Below, piece by piece: positions 34,135 to 45,000 of a DNA stretch of 64,000 nt; position 1 is the first letter of the stretch, and every line of letters starts with the position of its first letter. The position numbers were made by a program, and so were the translations under genes. Where the stretch lies: the NCBI GenBank assembly GCA_037349105.1, contig JAYJMM010000068.1:558001-622000 (forward strand), read 5' to 3'. The notes below the pieces were generated by a model. That model saw nothing but the letters and a program-made list of their open reading frames with translations. It did no database searches and was not told where the DNA came from. Source of the DNA: Limnomonas spitsbergensis (Eukaryota > Chlorophyta > Chlorophyceae > Chlamydomonadales).

Positions 34135-35223
34135 GCATGGTGCAAGCTCTGGCTGAGGCTCTCGTCTGTACATGGGCCGAGGTGTAGCCAGCAAGGGCAT
34201 GGCCGATGTTGTGGATGGGTGTCCATGACCATGGCCATGCTTAAGCATGAGAACGCCATTTCCAGATTGCATGCGGAGCCTTTGGGACTCATTGATAAGC
34301 CCGTGCCCAACCCTGTGTATGTGAGCATGTGTCATATCATGCACGTGTGCCCAGCCATGCGCATGTAAGCAGTTGCCTAAGCCCACGCCATATCCCGTGG
34401 CATAGCTAAATAAATACGGCATGAGGGTGCTGTCTCTGGCTGAGGCTCTGGAATGTGCAAGCATGGGCCGAATTTGTGGCAGAAGCAGGGGTCGAGGCTG
34501 TGGCAAGGATCGATGCTGACGGAGGGCTGGGTCGCTTGCCCGTCGCTGTCTGTCGGGGAAGGGTGCGCTCCTCTATGGGCGCAGCGACGTTGGCATTTGC
34601 AGTGTCCGAGGGCTTCACGTCCTCGGGTCGCATTCGGCACGTTTCTATTAACTGGAGAAGCCGATGTAGGAAGAAAAGAAACAGAGACTGGCGTATTGCT
34701 CTGGTCTAGGCTCTGGTCTGGGCTCTGGTGCAAGCCGCGAGCGTGGCTGTCGCATGAATTTGGGCCGAGGCCCTGCAAAAAGAACGGCGCGCGTGTCAAG
34801 GCTGCAACAGGGATCGAGCGAGACTGGCACATGGGTTGGGGCGCATGCCCGTCGATGGCGTCTGTCGATCCCAACAACGCACCACCCTCAACGTTTTTAG
34901 GCGCAGCGATGTTGAAAGTGCCGGATAGGCTTTACATCCTTGATTTGCATTTCGAACAGTGTGCCCTAATGGAGACGTTGCTTTTAGAGAGAGGCTACAT
35001 ACGCATGCGGAGCAATGACTGCCCGATTCAAATCGCTGGTTGGTTGTCATCTTCACTGGCAACTGCCGAGTTCACAGTAGAGTTTAAGTGTTTCGGACCA
35101 CAGGATGGCACTGCCCGTCTCTGCCCTCCACTTTGCCAGTCTTGCAAGTTCCAAAAGGCGCGTTTAAACACTTCGCATTTTGCGACGCAAGAGCCCTTGT
35201 ATTTTGAATTTTTCTCTTCGTAA
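34135..35223 (+). other. diverged ~330-bp direct repeats; long frame of doubtful status
   Basis: GCTCTGGCTGAGGCTCT...ATGGGCCGA recurs around 34140, 34430 and 34690. The segments near 34480-34620 and 34800-34930 align with each other (GGATCGA, TGCCCGTCG, GGCGCAGCGA). One plus-strand frame of 256 codons (34453-35223) stays open across this region; its last 110 residues (LYILDLHFEQCALMETLLLE onwards) have soluble-protein composition, but no family is recognised and the upstream half is repeat-derived. Confidence 0.3.
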
Positions 35224-35265
35224 CGCTGTGATATGAAGCGGTTCTGAGGCGGAAAATCACGACGG

Positions 35266-35312
35266 TAACAACCACAACCACAACCACAACCACAAACACA
35301 AACACAAACACC
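35266..35312. repeat. CAACCA/CAAACA microsatellite
   Basis: Seven or more hexamers ACAACC/ACAAAC in a row. Confidence 0.9.
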
Positions 35313-35509
35313 GGGGAGACAACTCCCCTCATTATTATGTAGATTTTGACTGAGATCTTTGAATTTCAATGGGTTCCGGAGGCGGTACGTGGGTGGGTGG
35401 TAGGCTTGTGTGCTCGTTTTTTATTAGGGATCTCCTTTAGGGGAGACTGTAAGAAAATGTGCCAAGTAAAAACGTGACTTAAATAAAAAAGTGTGCCACA
35501 AACCAAGTT

Positions 35510-36210
35510 CCGTCTTGACGGCTGACGACGCTCGGCAAGCACCGGGCTGCCTTGAAAGTTGAAACGTTAGTTGTGTTCCCCCGGAGGTGCGCCTTCGATC
35601 AAAAGAAGCGCATTCACATGGCTATAATGTACTCAACGTTGGGTGTAGGCGATGTCTAGTCGGAAAATTAGTGCACTCTATGCGACTTGCGGGGCGGTGA
35701 TATCTCTCGCCGGCCAGCCACCCAACATACCCTAACGACTCGCGCTACCGACTGGCGACGCTTGGCACGCACGGGCGGGGTTGCTACATAGACACATAGT
35801 CTTCCGCCGCAAGTGCGGCCTCGATCAGAAGCAGCGCATAAGCATGTGGTTAAGCATGTGGTTATATTGTACTCAACGTCGGGTGTCGGCCATAAGTATT
35901 CGAAAAGCTACCGCACACTAAGCGTTGCGTGGCGATGGCGCCTCTCGCCGGCCACCCAGACAAACCGTTCGTGAGTATCGCCGCACGGGTGTACGTCGCT
36001 ATTTGACAAGCGCCGACAGGACTGGCCTAGCCAAGGTCACGAATTCGAAACCTGCCGATGGCAGGTTAATCATTGCACACCATGCGCTATCGCACTGACA
36101 TGTTCGCACACGAAAGAAAATAACCCTGAAATTAGCGAAGGGTTACGAAAGAGAAAAGACACCAAACGACACCCGGGGAAGGTGCGAAAATCCCCGGAAT
36201 GTTTTCTAGA
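35510..36210 (-). repeat. composite repeat R1, copy c, with two tandem modules
   Basis: Same order as copy b: two ~220-bp modules (about 35520-35745 and 35746-35955), then AATTCGAAACCTGCC (a B-box-like word near 36047), then the TATCGCACTGACATGTTCG end. A GGGATCTCCTTTAGGGGAGA word, the R1 head motif, also occurs separately at 35428. Confidence 0.75.
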
Positions 36211-36748
36211 CATGGGCATTGGGGTCCATGGTTTTTATTTTTGCCCCCCCTCGCCGCAAACTCCTAAGAATGCCCAAGACAGTACGCCTCTTTCTATCCA
36301 CTCCGCACGCCTCCTTTGTAGTGCACGGTTGTAAGGTAGGGAAACACGAAACATGCTATTCGAACTAAAAACGACTCTAAACAACGGGGCGAGCGCAAAG
36401 AACGAGCCTTTCAAATACCTGCCATTTCGGCGGTTGGGAACCGGTTATCCAGTGAAACCAACTGAAATCGCAAACCCTAAACATTTTCGTTCCTTTCAGT
36501 CTCTCGGGTATTTCTATTTCAATTTACAAACTTGTCTACATCCCATCACACGAATCTCATTCCATGTGGGCGATTGGGGCTATGGGCCATTGGGCCTCCC
36601 TTGCTTTGGGCTCGTTCGGAAAATAAGTCATGCTCCGTCCATTTGCGAATGTCTATCAATTGTGAACAACCTGGCATGGGATCACTGATAATCCTTTCAA
36701 TTATGCCGTCCCATGTACTTGCTTCATCATATCATCCTTAATGTGCAA
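36211..36748. other. no recognisable gene
   Basis: No domain-bearing frame and no repeat partner noticed. Confidence 0.4.
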
Positions 36749-37618
36749 CAGGGACACAGGATACAGCCCGAATGGACAAAAAATCCCATAACGTAACGCA
36801 TCGAAACGCAACGTATCGCTACGGTCCATCACGGTGCACCAACAAAAAATCCACACTTTTGAGTGTGTGTGGAATGGCCGCGCTGAGTTTCCACACAGCG
36901 ACACGGCCATCGCTCACCCGGTCATCGCCAGTAATAAGCCCATCAACCGATACAATGCAGATTTGCAGGGATACATCGCGTGCCAGCTAAGCTCCTGATG
37001 TGTTTTTAGATCTGCATACCGATAGTCAGTTTGTAAGCAAAGAGCCGAAGATAGGGCACAGACGCAAGTTAGCTTCGGACAGCCCGTTCGAAATTTTGTG
37101 GATAATGCACCCGTTTAACGCTTGGGGGTTCTTCATCCTTGCCATTTCTTTACCGTCCTAGTAACTAGCACTTGACCACTTGTCAAGCCTTCAGCTCAGC
37201 TGCACAGCTGCGCAACAAGTCAGATGTAACAAATCAGGTGGGAGTGCCTCACGCTGAGAGGAACTGAGAGGAACTTAAAGGGGATGTGCTAGTGTTTACG
37301 GACTGGGTGAAAGTAGGATTGATGTACGATATCAATGATTGCTTGCTTAAACTAGCATGCCGGATATCTGCGTGCATAAATCATAAATGGTGACCCTTAG
37401 GAGTTACTTGGGGGCCATGCAAGATTGCATGGGGGCTGGCATGCAACCATGCATGGCTGCATACTGGATGCATGCCAGTATTGGCCATGATACCTCCCCC
37501 TCAAATTTGAGATTTTTGGGGGGGGGTCGCATTCAATCCCGTATCGGACCAAAGGCCGTATCGTAACGTAATGTATCGTAACGTAACGTATCACCGTAAC
37601 CTGTCCCCCGTGTCCCTG
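36749..37618 (-). mobile_element. hAT-like MITE M2, copy 2, with internal extra sequence
   Basis: Ends CAGGGACACAGG (36749) and CCCGTGTCCCTG (37618). Flanked by ATGTGCAA and ATGTGCCA (7 of 8). Its two halves match 33554-34042 in inverse orientation: 37385-37618 with the left half, 36749-36990 with the right half. About 390 bp (36991-37384) is extra relative to copy 1, or was lost from it. Confidence 0.85.
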
Positions 37619-38322
37619 ATGTGCCATGCATGGGCAATGCATGCCCAGCCGTCACAAACAATACTAAGGCACTCGGGAGGTCCCGCCAGGTGAGTAGGAG
37701 ACCCTTTCATATTTGTGTTAGCGCCCCATGGACAAAGCAGAAAGCCTCATACCCGTTGTATTGTCTTACCAAAATAAAATTACCAGCAAAAGCGAAAGAT
37801 CAACGGTCATTTTAATCGCTTACAATGGACATTCGGACGGTTTTTCAAAGTTTGCACTTTCCCACAATTTGTCAATGCGGTGAATATTTCACGGAATTCC
37901 TGCGTTATCCATAGGGAAACATAAGCAACAACGTCCCGAAAGATTTGCGATCGGTTCCCGAAAAAATGATCACGTCCCGGGTCGTTTGTGACAGTAATGA
38001 AGACAAGGTCCAAACGCCCTCCTATTTTCACTTCATATGGGAAAATACAATCATACATCGAATAATTAGCGATAGCGAAAGAATCAGTGTTGTGCTATTG
38101 CGCTGTAATTCAGAAATGGTGTGTGTAATTACGGTCCACTACTGGTCAGGGTTATACGAACCGGCCAGTTAACGGGGACTTTTAGACAAAAGAAAAATAA
38201 CCTGGAGAGCCCTCCGGCGAAGCCGGAAAAAAAAGAGGAAGTGTGGATGTTGGGTCATTTTGGGCCGGAGGCCCAGAAATCTTGTCCGGCTCTTGTAATA
38301 TCTCCGGCTGTTCCTCTTTCTA
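37619..38322. other. no recognisable gene
   Basis: Left flank of the hAT relic. Contains a CCTCCGGCGAAGCCGG short palindrome near 38211. The transposon's own left end could not be identified. Confidence 0.4.
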
Positions 38323-39650
38323 TTGCGACTTAAGCTTTGCGCTATGATTTATAACATCAGTTTGTTCGAATGGCTAGTGTTAACCCAGCTGCTGGAAAGA
38401 GGCCGCGTCCCGCAGCTTTCAGCTTCCAATCTTGGCTGGATGATGGGGCCTAAGAAAGACAAGCCAAACGAATGTATTGCAGATATCGACCTCACCGATG
38501 CGGCAGAGCTTCCTTCGAGACTGATCCACCTCGCGATATTCGCTCAAGAAGACGTCCCCCCTGACGCCCTCGAACCAATCAAACTTATCAAAATTTACCT
38601 GATCCTGACCGAACCTATGCCGGCCTTGCGAGAGACACCCATAGAGATAGCGGACAGTCCAGCGGCCAGCCCAGCAAAGGCTTTTTCTTCGTCTAAGGCT
38701 TTTGCTTCTGATTTTGCCGTTGCTGTCATTGCCGGGCTCGATGAGCGTTTCAGTTCGACATCCCTTAATTTTCTGGAGAGCTTCTTTGTGTTTGATCATC
38801 AAGATTACAATGGCTTGTCCTCTGATGTCAGCCCTGAGCAGCTCACTAGCGAGCTGTCACTCAGAATGTGGGTTGAGTAATATTGGTAAGATTTTTGCCC
38901 TATTTTGGACTGGTGAAGTCACTGTAGACTCACAGTTCCCAGAGCGGGGTGACGACATCAACGCTGAGGTCCTCGCTGAGTTTGATTTGGCTAAGGGCTA
39001 CATGGTGCGACGTCTTCGTCAGTCCCCCAATGTTACTATGGCTGGAGCATGGGGCTGGATTATCCCCAACTTTGCCCACCTGATCCCCAACATTGTCAAG
39101 CTTGTTTTTTGCCACTCTGTCTTTGTTGCGCACACCGCTGAGGTGGAGCGTGGTTTCAGCATCCACAGGCTCATCAAGACACGACTGCGAAGCAGGCTTG
39201 ATGTTGTCACTGTGGACTCGCTCATGCGGGTAAAAATGCTGCTTAAACCGTTTTATTTTGATGCTAAGGATGCTCATGATGGTCTTACCATCTCACCTGT
39301 TGAGGTGGCCAACAAGCAGCCCTTGCATCTGGGCGACAAGCCTCCTGTTCTTTTGGCCATGTCGGCTCTTGATGCGTGTGGCTTTCAAGTCCCCTTTTCT
39401 GGGCACGTCTTTGGCTGAGGGCGTTGCTCACGAGGAGGCAGGGGGGGGGGGGTAGACAAGGAGGAGGCAGCGCAGCCGCTGCTGCAAGAGAAGGATAAAG
39501 AGGATGCAGATCCTGCTCCCTTAGAGTCGGATGACAACGACCTGCCCCTAGCTAGGTTTGTGGAGCTGACTCTTGCTAGGCAGCGTGAACAATGCCATTT
39601 TTCCGTAGTGGTCTGCAAATGTGTTTGTAAGCTATTAATGCATGCGTCGA
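38323..39650 (+). pseudogene. hAT-family transposase relic (C-terminal half)
   Basis: Frame 38323-38880 contains VIAGLDERFSSTSLNFLESF, resembling the helical region of hAT transposases. The reading then moves to the frame 38702-39418, where LAEFDLAKGYMVRRL leads into the hAT C-terminal dimerisation region: FCHSVFVAHTAEVERGFSIH followed by RLIKTRLRSRLD and SLMRVKMLL. The VERGFS signature with downstream K-x-R-x(3)-L is characteristic. A further tail (LPLARFVELTLARQREQ) is displaced by a run of 12 G at 39441-39452. The N-terminal zinc finger and the first catalytic Asp region are not visible. Several hAT-like MITEs lie within 5 kb, but a shared terminal sequence could not be shown. Confidence 0.7.
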
Positions 39651-40112
39651 TTTTACTATTTTAGAGTGCGTCCGATTACCAGCAAGTCTGTCGATTGAGA
39701 ACAATTTGTAAAACACGGGAGAAAATTCACACTTTCACACTTTCCAGAAAACCGGACAAAAATGAACACACCTCCGGCTCGGAGAAAAAATCGGAGAGGG
39801 CAAAAATCGAGTCCGGCGAACCCTCTGAGATCCCAAACCCTTTGTTTAACCCTGCTACTGGTAAAAGTAGCTGAATTTGCCTTGAAATTACGGTGACTGC
39901 AACGACGCGCTTGCAAAACACCATTAGAAATCGGCAACTAGTTGGAAGTTGGAACACATGGACGGACAAAAAAGGCAGGTATGGATCCCTACTAGGGACG
40001 CTACCACCCGCTGTCACCTATCGCAGTCTTACATTTCGATCGACTATGATACAGTTCTATGGGAGAATGCCGACTGCAGAAAATAGTAGACAAAAATGCT
40101 CTGCGACCGGAC

Positions 40113-40548
40113 CAGGGTCCTGGGGGGCCTTTTCAGAAAGGTCGGCTGACGCCGACCACCCTCTTTTTTCCGGTCGGCTGACGCCGACCAGGCCTTATTT
40201 CCCGGTCGGCTGTTTCTTTGTTTCTTTCGGTAAGTGCGAAAAAGTGTGAGACGTGAAAAAGTGTGAAGCCGGATTTCATTTTTTGAAGTCAAGAACGTTA
40301 CACGGGGGGCCTAACTGTCTAGGAGACTTCTACTTCGTCATCGATAACTATAGGACCCTCTTGGATCTCGGAGTTCGACATAACGATTTAGCCGACGAGC
40401 GTGTAAAAACGTGTCGGCTGACGCCGACGCGTGGCCTACATATAGCAATCTGGCATCGGCGCCCCGCCGATGCCAGGGTTCTGGAGTGGTCGGTTTTTTT
40501 TCAAGTTTTTTTTCTGGCGTCGGTGGCCGACCGGCCCCCAGGACCCTG
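40113..40548 (+). mobile_element. hAT-like MITE M3
   Basis: 436 bp with ends CAGGGTCCTGGGGGGCC and GGCCCCCAGGACCCTG, flanked by a perfect 8-bp duplication GACCGGAC (40105-40112 and 40549-40556). Inside, the palindrome GTCGGCTGACGCCGAC occurs three times (40141, 40173, 40413), and a 27-bp hairpin lies at 40450-40476. Confidence 0.92.
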
Positions 40549-40627
40549 GACCGGACGTCCCATACACATGCCAACTGCCCGTGAATCAGCGATCACTCGC
40601 GCAACTGAGTTGGTGGAGCAAAATATA

Positions 40628-41092
40628 CAGTGCTGTGCTTCCTTACGGTTCGTGAAATTACGGTTTGCGATGACGGTGCAATTTGCGCGCAATCTACCAG
40701 GACCGCCCAGATTGCACCGCATCACTGCAAGTTGCTTTCGGCGTAACCACTGACGAAAGCCTGGTTACGGACCGCAAATGGATGTTTTGGCTCGGAACCT
40801 ACCCGCCAATTGACGAAAAGTCGTGACACGTTAACGTGGAAGGTGTTCTGATCTTCACGATATCTTATAATGAGTTCATGCACAACGATCTGCAACTTCC
40901 CAGCTTCGAAAATGTATGACTGATGTCCCCAAAAGCCTGAAATCTACTAGAACGTGTTTGCGGTCTAGATTACAGCTCGCTCTGAATTGCGTGTTAGCTA
41001 AAAAGCCTTACTTGCGCGCAATTACGTGTTACGCCGTAATTGACCGTAATTACTTACACAAAATCGGATTACGGCGTAATCGCACAGCACTG
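40628..41092 (+). mobile_element. hAT-like MITE M1, copy 2
   Basis: Perfect 11-bp terminal inverted repeats CAGTGCTGTGC / GCACAGCACTG. The full length is colinear with 25808-26270 at roughly 85% identity by eye. The flanks (AAAATATA, ATCCCTAG) show no target duplication, so this copy may have been rearranged after insertion. Confidence 0.85.
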
Positions 41093-41099
41093 ATCCCTA

Positions 41100-41210
41100 G
41101 GTTTACCGTACTTTGGGGGGGGGGGCGTCCTTTTTTTGGTGGGGGGGTGTACATTTTGGGGGGTGGCGTACATTTTCGGGGGGGGTCGTAGGATTTTGTG
41201 AGGGGGAAGA
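41100..41210 (+). repeat. G-run-rich block
   Basis: At least six runs of 4-11 G spaced by 5-20 bases (ACTTTGGGG..., TGTACATTTTGGGGGG, TTCGGGGGGGGTCGTAGG). It has the composition of a G-quadruplex-forming tract and mirrors the C-rich block at 28620-28720. Confidence 0.75.
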
Positions 41211-41860
41211 AGGTGACTGTAAGGAGTCGTGGATTGAAAGTGTCGAGGGCATCCGTAAAAGCTGTTATGGCTGTTGAGCTTCGTCGGTGAGAATCTGTGT
41301 TGCATTAGATCATGCACGAACTGGGTGATGTGTTCACCATGCCTAAAGTGTGAAAGTGTGAATTCCGACTTTCCCCCGAATGTCCGTTTATAACTTTAAA
41401 TGCTAGACATATTTACCGTAGGCAGTTTCCGTAGCGCATGTTTCGCCTACTTTCCGATGTTGCTGACAATGTTTTCTGGTAGCATATCGTCAGTCTTATG
41501 CAACGCTTTCGCGTCGTTATTGCAAGTTCCGCTAATCTTTCATCTTTCGTTGTCGCTGGTCCTTTTCGGTAGCCTTTCGAAAGCCTGTCGAACGACAGTT
41601 TTTCGCAAACTTTTCGCGACGGTGTGGCTAATGCCCTATCGGATTCAACCCAGTATAAACCCGTAATTCAACCCGTGTGCCCATCACGGTCCTTACGGTG
41701 GCTGAATTGCACGACTAATTTAAATTTCTGTCTGCGCAGCACTTTCAGCCAGTACCGTAGAACCGCTTTGACTCTGCTCGTAATTACATAATTATTGGGG
41801 TGCGCGGACATGGCTGCGCGCTAATATTAATTCAAAAATCGACGCTGCGCGGAGCGTCAG
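41211..41860. other. no recognisable gene
   Basis: Short frames only; no repeats with a partner except the AAAGTGTGAAAG end at 41345. Confidence 0.4.
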
Positions 41861-41934
41861 TCAGATGCCCAAACAACTATTTTGGGGGTGCGCGCTACGA
41901 ATTTAAAACAGCAAATATCAAAAATCGCGCGCTG

Positions 41935-42805
41935 TCGAGTGACACTTACGCCAATCCCCGTTGCTAAGCTCGATCCTGGAGGCAGAGACGGGTGCTGACG
42001 ACTGCTGACGTTTCAGGGCTTCAACAGCCACACGTTTCCTGAGGCTAGGAAATGGCGGAGGAGGAGGATGACGACTATGCTGAGTATTGCTGACCGTGTA
42101 CTATCCTTGCTAGCATCAAACGAGGTTTTAACTAAGTTTTACTGTACTGGCTGAAAGTGTTGCGCGGAAGGAAATAAAACTATTTCCAGTGATGCGCGAT
42201 GTTAAATTAAATTACCTGCTGCGCAACGTTAAATTAAATTCAAATCTCGTCGCTGCGCGACCGTTTTTTAAATTCTTTTGGGGGTGCGCGACGGGGAAAA
42301 AATCTTTTGTTTGGGGGTGCGCGGAGTCTACGAGGTTGTACGGTACAGTCGTAACTCAGTTAAAAGTTCGTTTGATGCTAGCAAGGATAGCACACGGTCA
42401 GCAAACTCCGCATACCGTAGTCGTTATGCTCCTCCTGCGCTGGTTCCGGGTCTCAGGAAACATGTGGCTTTGGGGGGCTGGGGGGCTCGGTAGATTGTTG
42501 GCAGTCCACCCTGAGGTCTGCGGTCCGAATCCTGTAAATGTTGAATTCCCGTGCTCCAGGTGCAAGCGGGGAAAAAGTCCGGCACTTCGTTAAATGTGCC
42601 CTGCGGTATATCGTGTACGGGCTACCCTACCAACTTGGATGAGCTGATGTGGGTCGAGTGGTTCTCACACCTCCTGCTTCGGCGGAGGAGGAGTCTTTCT
42701 TCTTTCGGATGCCTCGAAATGTCAGCAGTCGTCAGCACCCGTCTCTGCCTCCAGGATCGAGCTTCGCAACGGGGACTGGCATAAGGATCACTCGACGGAA
42801 ATGTT
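41935..42805. mobile_element. foldback element
   Basis: The left arm (41935-42140) contains CCAATCCCCGTTGC, GGCAGAGACGGGTGCTGACG and GTACTATCCTTGCTAGCATC. Its reverse complement is split in the right arm: 42353-42472 and 42690-42805. A ~215-bp insert (about 42473-42690) interrupts the right arm. The insert holds GGTCCGAATCC, close to a pol III B box, about 40 bp after a weak A-box-like word. One arm alone occurs at 4560-5065. Confidence 0.7.
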
Positions 42806-42960
42806 TTTAAATACGAGCAGAGTGAAAGTCGTTCTACGGTACTGGGCCGATGGTGACCAAACCTGGACTGGCAAGCGGTGGTGGCCCAAGCAGCAGGGCT
42901 TGCTAAATCAGGCCCCCACAGCCGTAGCCTGTGATACAGCTGAATTTTAGCTGAGGCACA

Positions 42961-44600
42961 CTAAAATAAACAGTGGTGACAATAAGTGACAGCGAGTGAC
43001 AGTGCGTGACTTAACACAAAACCATAAATATTAAGCAGGACATCCATCAGGTCCGTCATGCACTGCTTACCCCTCTGGACTTGAGCTATGCTGGCTACGG
43101 GATGCTCTATGAGGCGATTTACAAAGTCCTTGCGGTCTGCTGGCAGGTTGGCCTGGCAGTCAAGACGGGTGTGCTGAGCGGCAGAACAGCTGGGACCATG
43201 GCAAGGGCCTCCCTCTGGATCCATGTGCTCTGGCTGGCAGCACCATGGCAACCAGTGGGTCTTGATCCTCCTCTTCTTGGAGCAAAAGCTGATGTCGCTC
43301 GCATTCAGAGTCCATGTTAGCAATTAGGTTGCTGTATGCTGCGGCCTACCTTGACCTTTCCCTTCCTCGGACACGGCACATCTCCCACCTTGAGGGAGCT
43401 CGGCAGGCTGTCACTGACATGCGCCGGCTGTGGCCCCTCAACTTCGTCAGCATTCTCTGCACGGTGGACAGCAGCAACGCTGCACGATACGTTGTTGGCA
43501 GAGGCAGGGGGGGTGCAATGCAACCAAACCAGTAATCCACCAAGTGCATGGACTCACGGGTAATGCTAGGGCCACATGCATGACATTGTTTATGTGTAAT
43601 CTGCATTATGATCTAAATACTTTATCCATAGCATGCTACCTTGGATAGCGACATCAGCATGGGCCACAAATAGAGCAGCGCCAGCAGACGGTGCATGCGC
43701 AGATCCAGCATGGAAAAGGCAATGTCAGCCTTGGCAAGGCCATGCACTCCGTACTGACAGGCCCACGCTTCCAAGTGCAGCACCGTTAAAGAGACAACCT
43801 TCTTGCCAGCAGGAACACCTCGTATGAGCCTTCTGGAAATGAAACCGTGCACCCTAAGAGGCGATTCACACCGGCCAACTGAAAGTCACTTTCGCACGAA
43901 CTGAACCCCTGCCACTTCGCGATCCCAACCCCGACGTTTGGACGGCCGATTCACACCAGATAAATTTCCAAAGGCGACGAAAGTCGAATCGTGTTTCTTT
44001 CAACATGGCTCGTCCGCTTGATTGCCTGCTGCCATTGATGTTTCTTACCCTTATAAATCTACATCGAACAACGGTGATTGCTGTCATAGCCTGGGCAGTA
44101 ATTTCTGAAGTGCTTGACATCACAGATGTGCCAGGCAGGGTAGCATGGGCTTTCAAGCTTCAAGCTGCCTCTTCTCATTCATTCGAGTTCGCCTTTTTGA
44201 ACTTGAGCCGAAGGCGTTTTTCAGGGGGCGAAGAACCCATACAATTGGCTGCACGAGATAGCAGGCGGCGGACGGGGTGAAGGAACAGAGAAGCAATTAA
44301 AGGTGCCCGTCGGAAATGGCCAGCACTAACTGAAAGTTGCGAAAGTGATTGACGCGAACTGAAAGTGGGGTCTAGACCCCCACTTTCTGTTCGTGCGCGA
44401 AAGGTGCCCAACCCCCGGGGTTGGCCGACCTGACCTGAACTGAAATTCGCGCGAAAGGTGACGAAAGTGGCGAAAGTGCCCCGGTGTGAATCGCCTCTAA
44501 GGCTGGACCTGCCCCTCAGCTGCCCTCCGACCTGGAAGTCTTGGATCCTGTTGAGGGGCATGCGAGTCACTAAGGACACGCTGCGTGGAAGACCTTCAAT
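42961..44600 (-). CDS. possible multi-exon host gene of unknown function, exon split by a MITE
   Basis: After an acceptor (CGTAG, 44601-44603) a frame runs from IEGLPRSVSLVTRM to LRGRSSL. Removing the MITE at 43858-44497 and one TAA copy, it continues without a break as RVHGFISRRLIRG... to a donor (AAG|GTAGCA at 43640). A 39-nt putative intron with acceptor AATGCAG leads in phase to ITHKQCHACGPSITRESMHL, a Cys-rich stretch. A further Cys/His-rich frame (to 42961, QANLPADRKDFVNRLIEH) may be another exon, but its junction is unresolved. The continuity across the MITE argues for a real exon. No family is recognised; the 39-nt intron is unusually short and lowers confidence. Confidence 0.35.
43858..44497. 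mobile_element. PIF/Harbinger-like MITE in an exon
   Basis: Perfect 17-bp terminal inverted repeats GAGGCGATTCACACCGG (43858-43874) and CCGGTGTGAATCGCCTC (44481-44497), with TAA on both sides (43855-43857 and 44498-44500). A 3-bp TWA target duplication is the Harbinger hallmark. Subterminal CGAAAGT words repeat internally in both orientations. A 91-codon frame at 44005-44280 shows no transposase motif. Confidence 0.88.
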
Positions 44601-44864
44601 CTACGATTCGCAGGACGTTTGCGTCCAATGGTTACTTTGTTTGTCACCTGGGGCGGCATCGCCACCAGACTAGCTCTGAGAGCTAGAGGGCGAAACCGTC
44701 CCAAGGCACAGGGAGGAGTCCGCACCCATCGCTTCGAGATTAAATTCGATATCAATAATGATTGTTAGAAGCAGCAATCGCGATAGCTATCGCTGCGAGG
44801 CCCGCCCAAGCGAATCTCAGAAGTTGGTTGGTGGCAACTGTTTAGCTCAAACGGGATTTAGTCA

Positions 44865-45000
44865 CGGCCAAAATGGACAGTTCCACAACGCAGGGTGTTA
44901 CCAGAACTGCGGACTGGTCTTTCACCTACGTCACGTTATTACGTCATGGGGCGCCGGGGCGGGGTTCGGGAGGACGCACAGTTTGGCAACCATCAGGTTT
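44865..45000 (+). repeat. dispersed repeat, copy 2 (pair with 24642-24800)
   Basis: CAAAATGGACAG, CAGGGTGTTACCAGAACTGC and GGGGCGGGGTTCGGGAGGAC match 24642-24800 in inverse orientation. Confidence 0.7.

Larger units (their letters stand above)
39725..41363. mobile_element. 19-bp perfect inverted repeat enclosing two MITEs
   Basis: ATTCACACTTTCACACTTT (39725-39743) is exactly mirrored by AAAGTGTGAAAGTGTGAAT (41345-41363). Two further AAAAAGTGTGA words occur at 40230-40265. The interval holds MITE M3 (40113-40548) and MITE M1 copy 2 (40628-41092). It may be a host element into which both inserted. No target duplication was found. Confidence 0.45.

Noticed and set aside
36035..36065. tRNA gene
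   Set aside because: A B-box-like AATTCGAAACC is present, but no cloverleaf can be drawn and the A box is too close.
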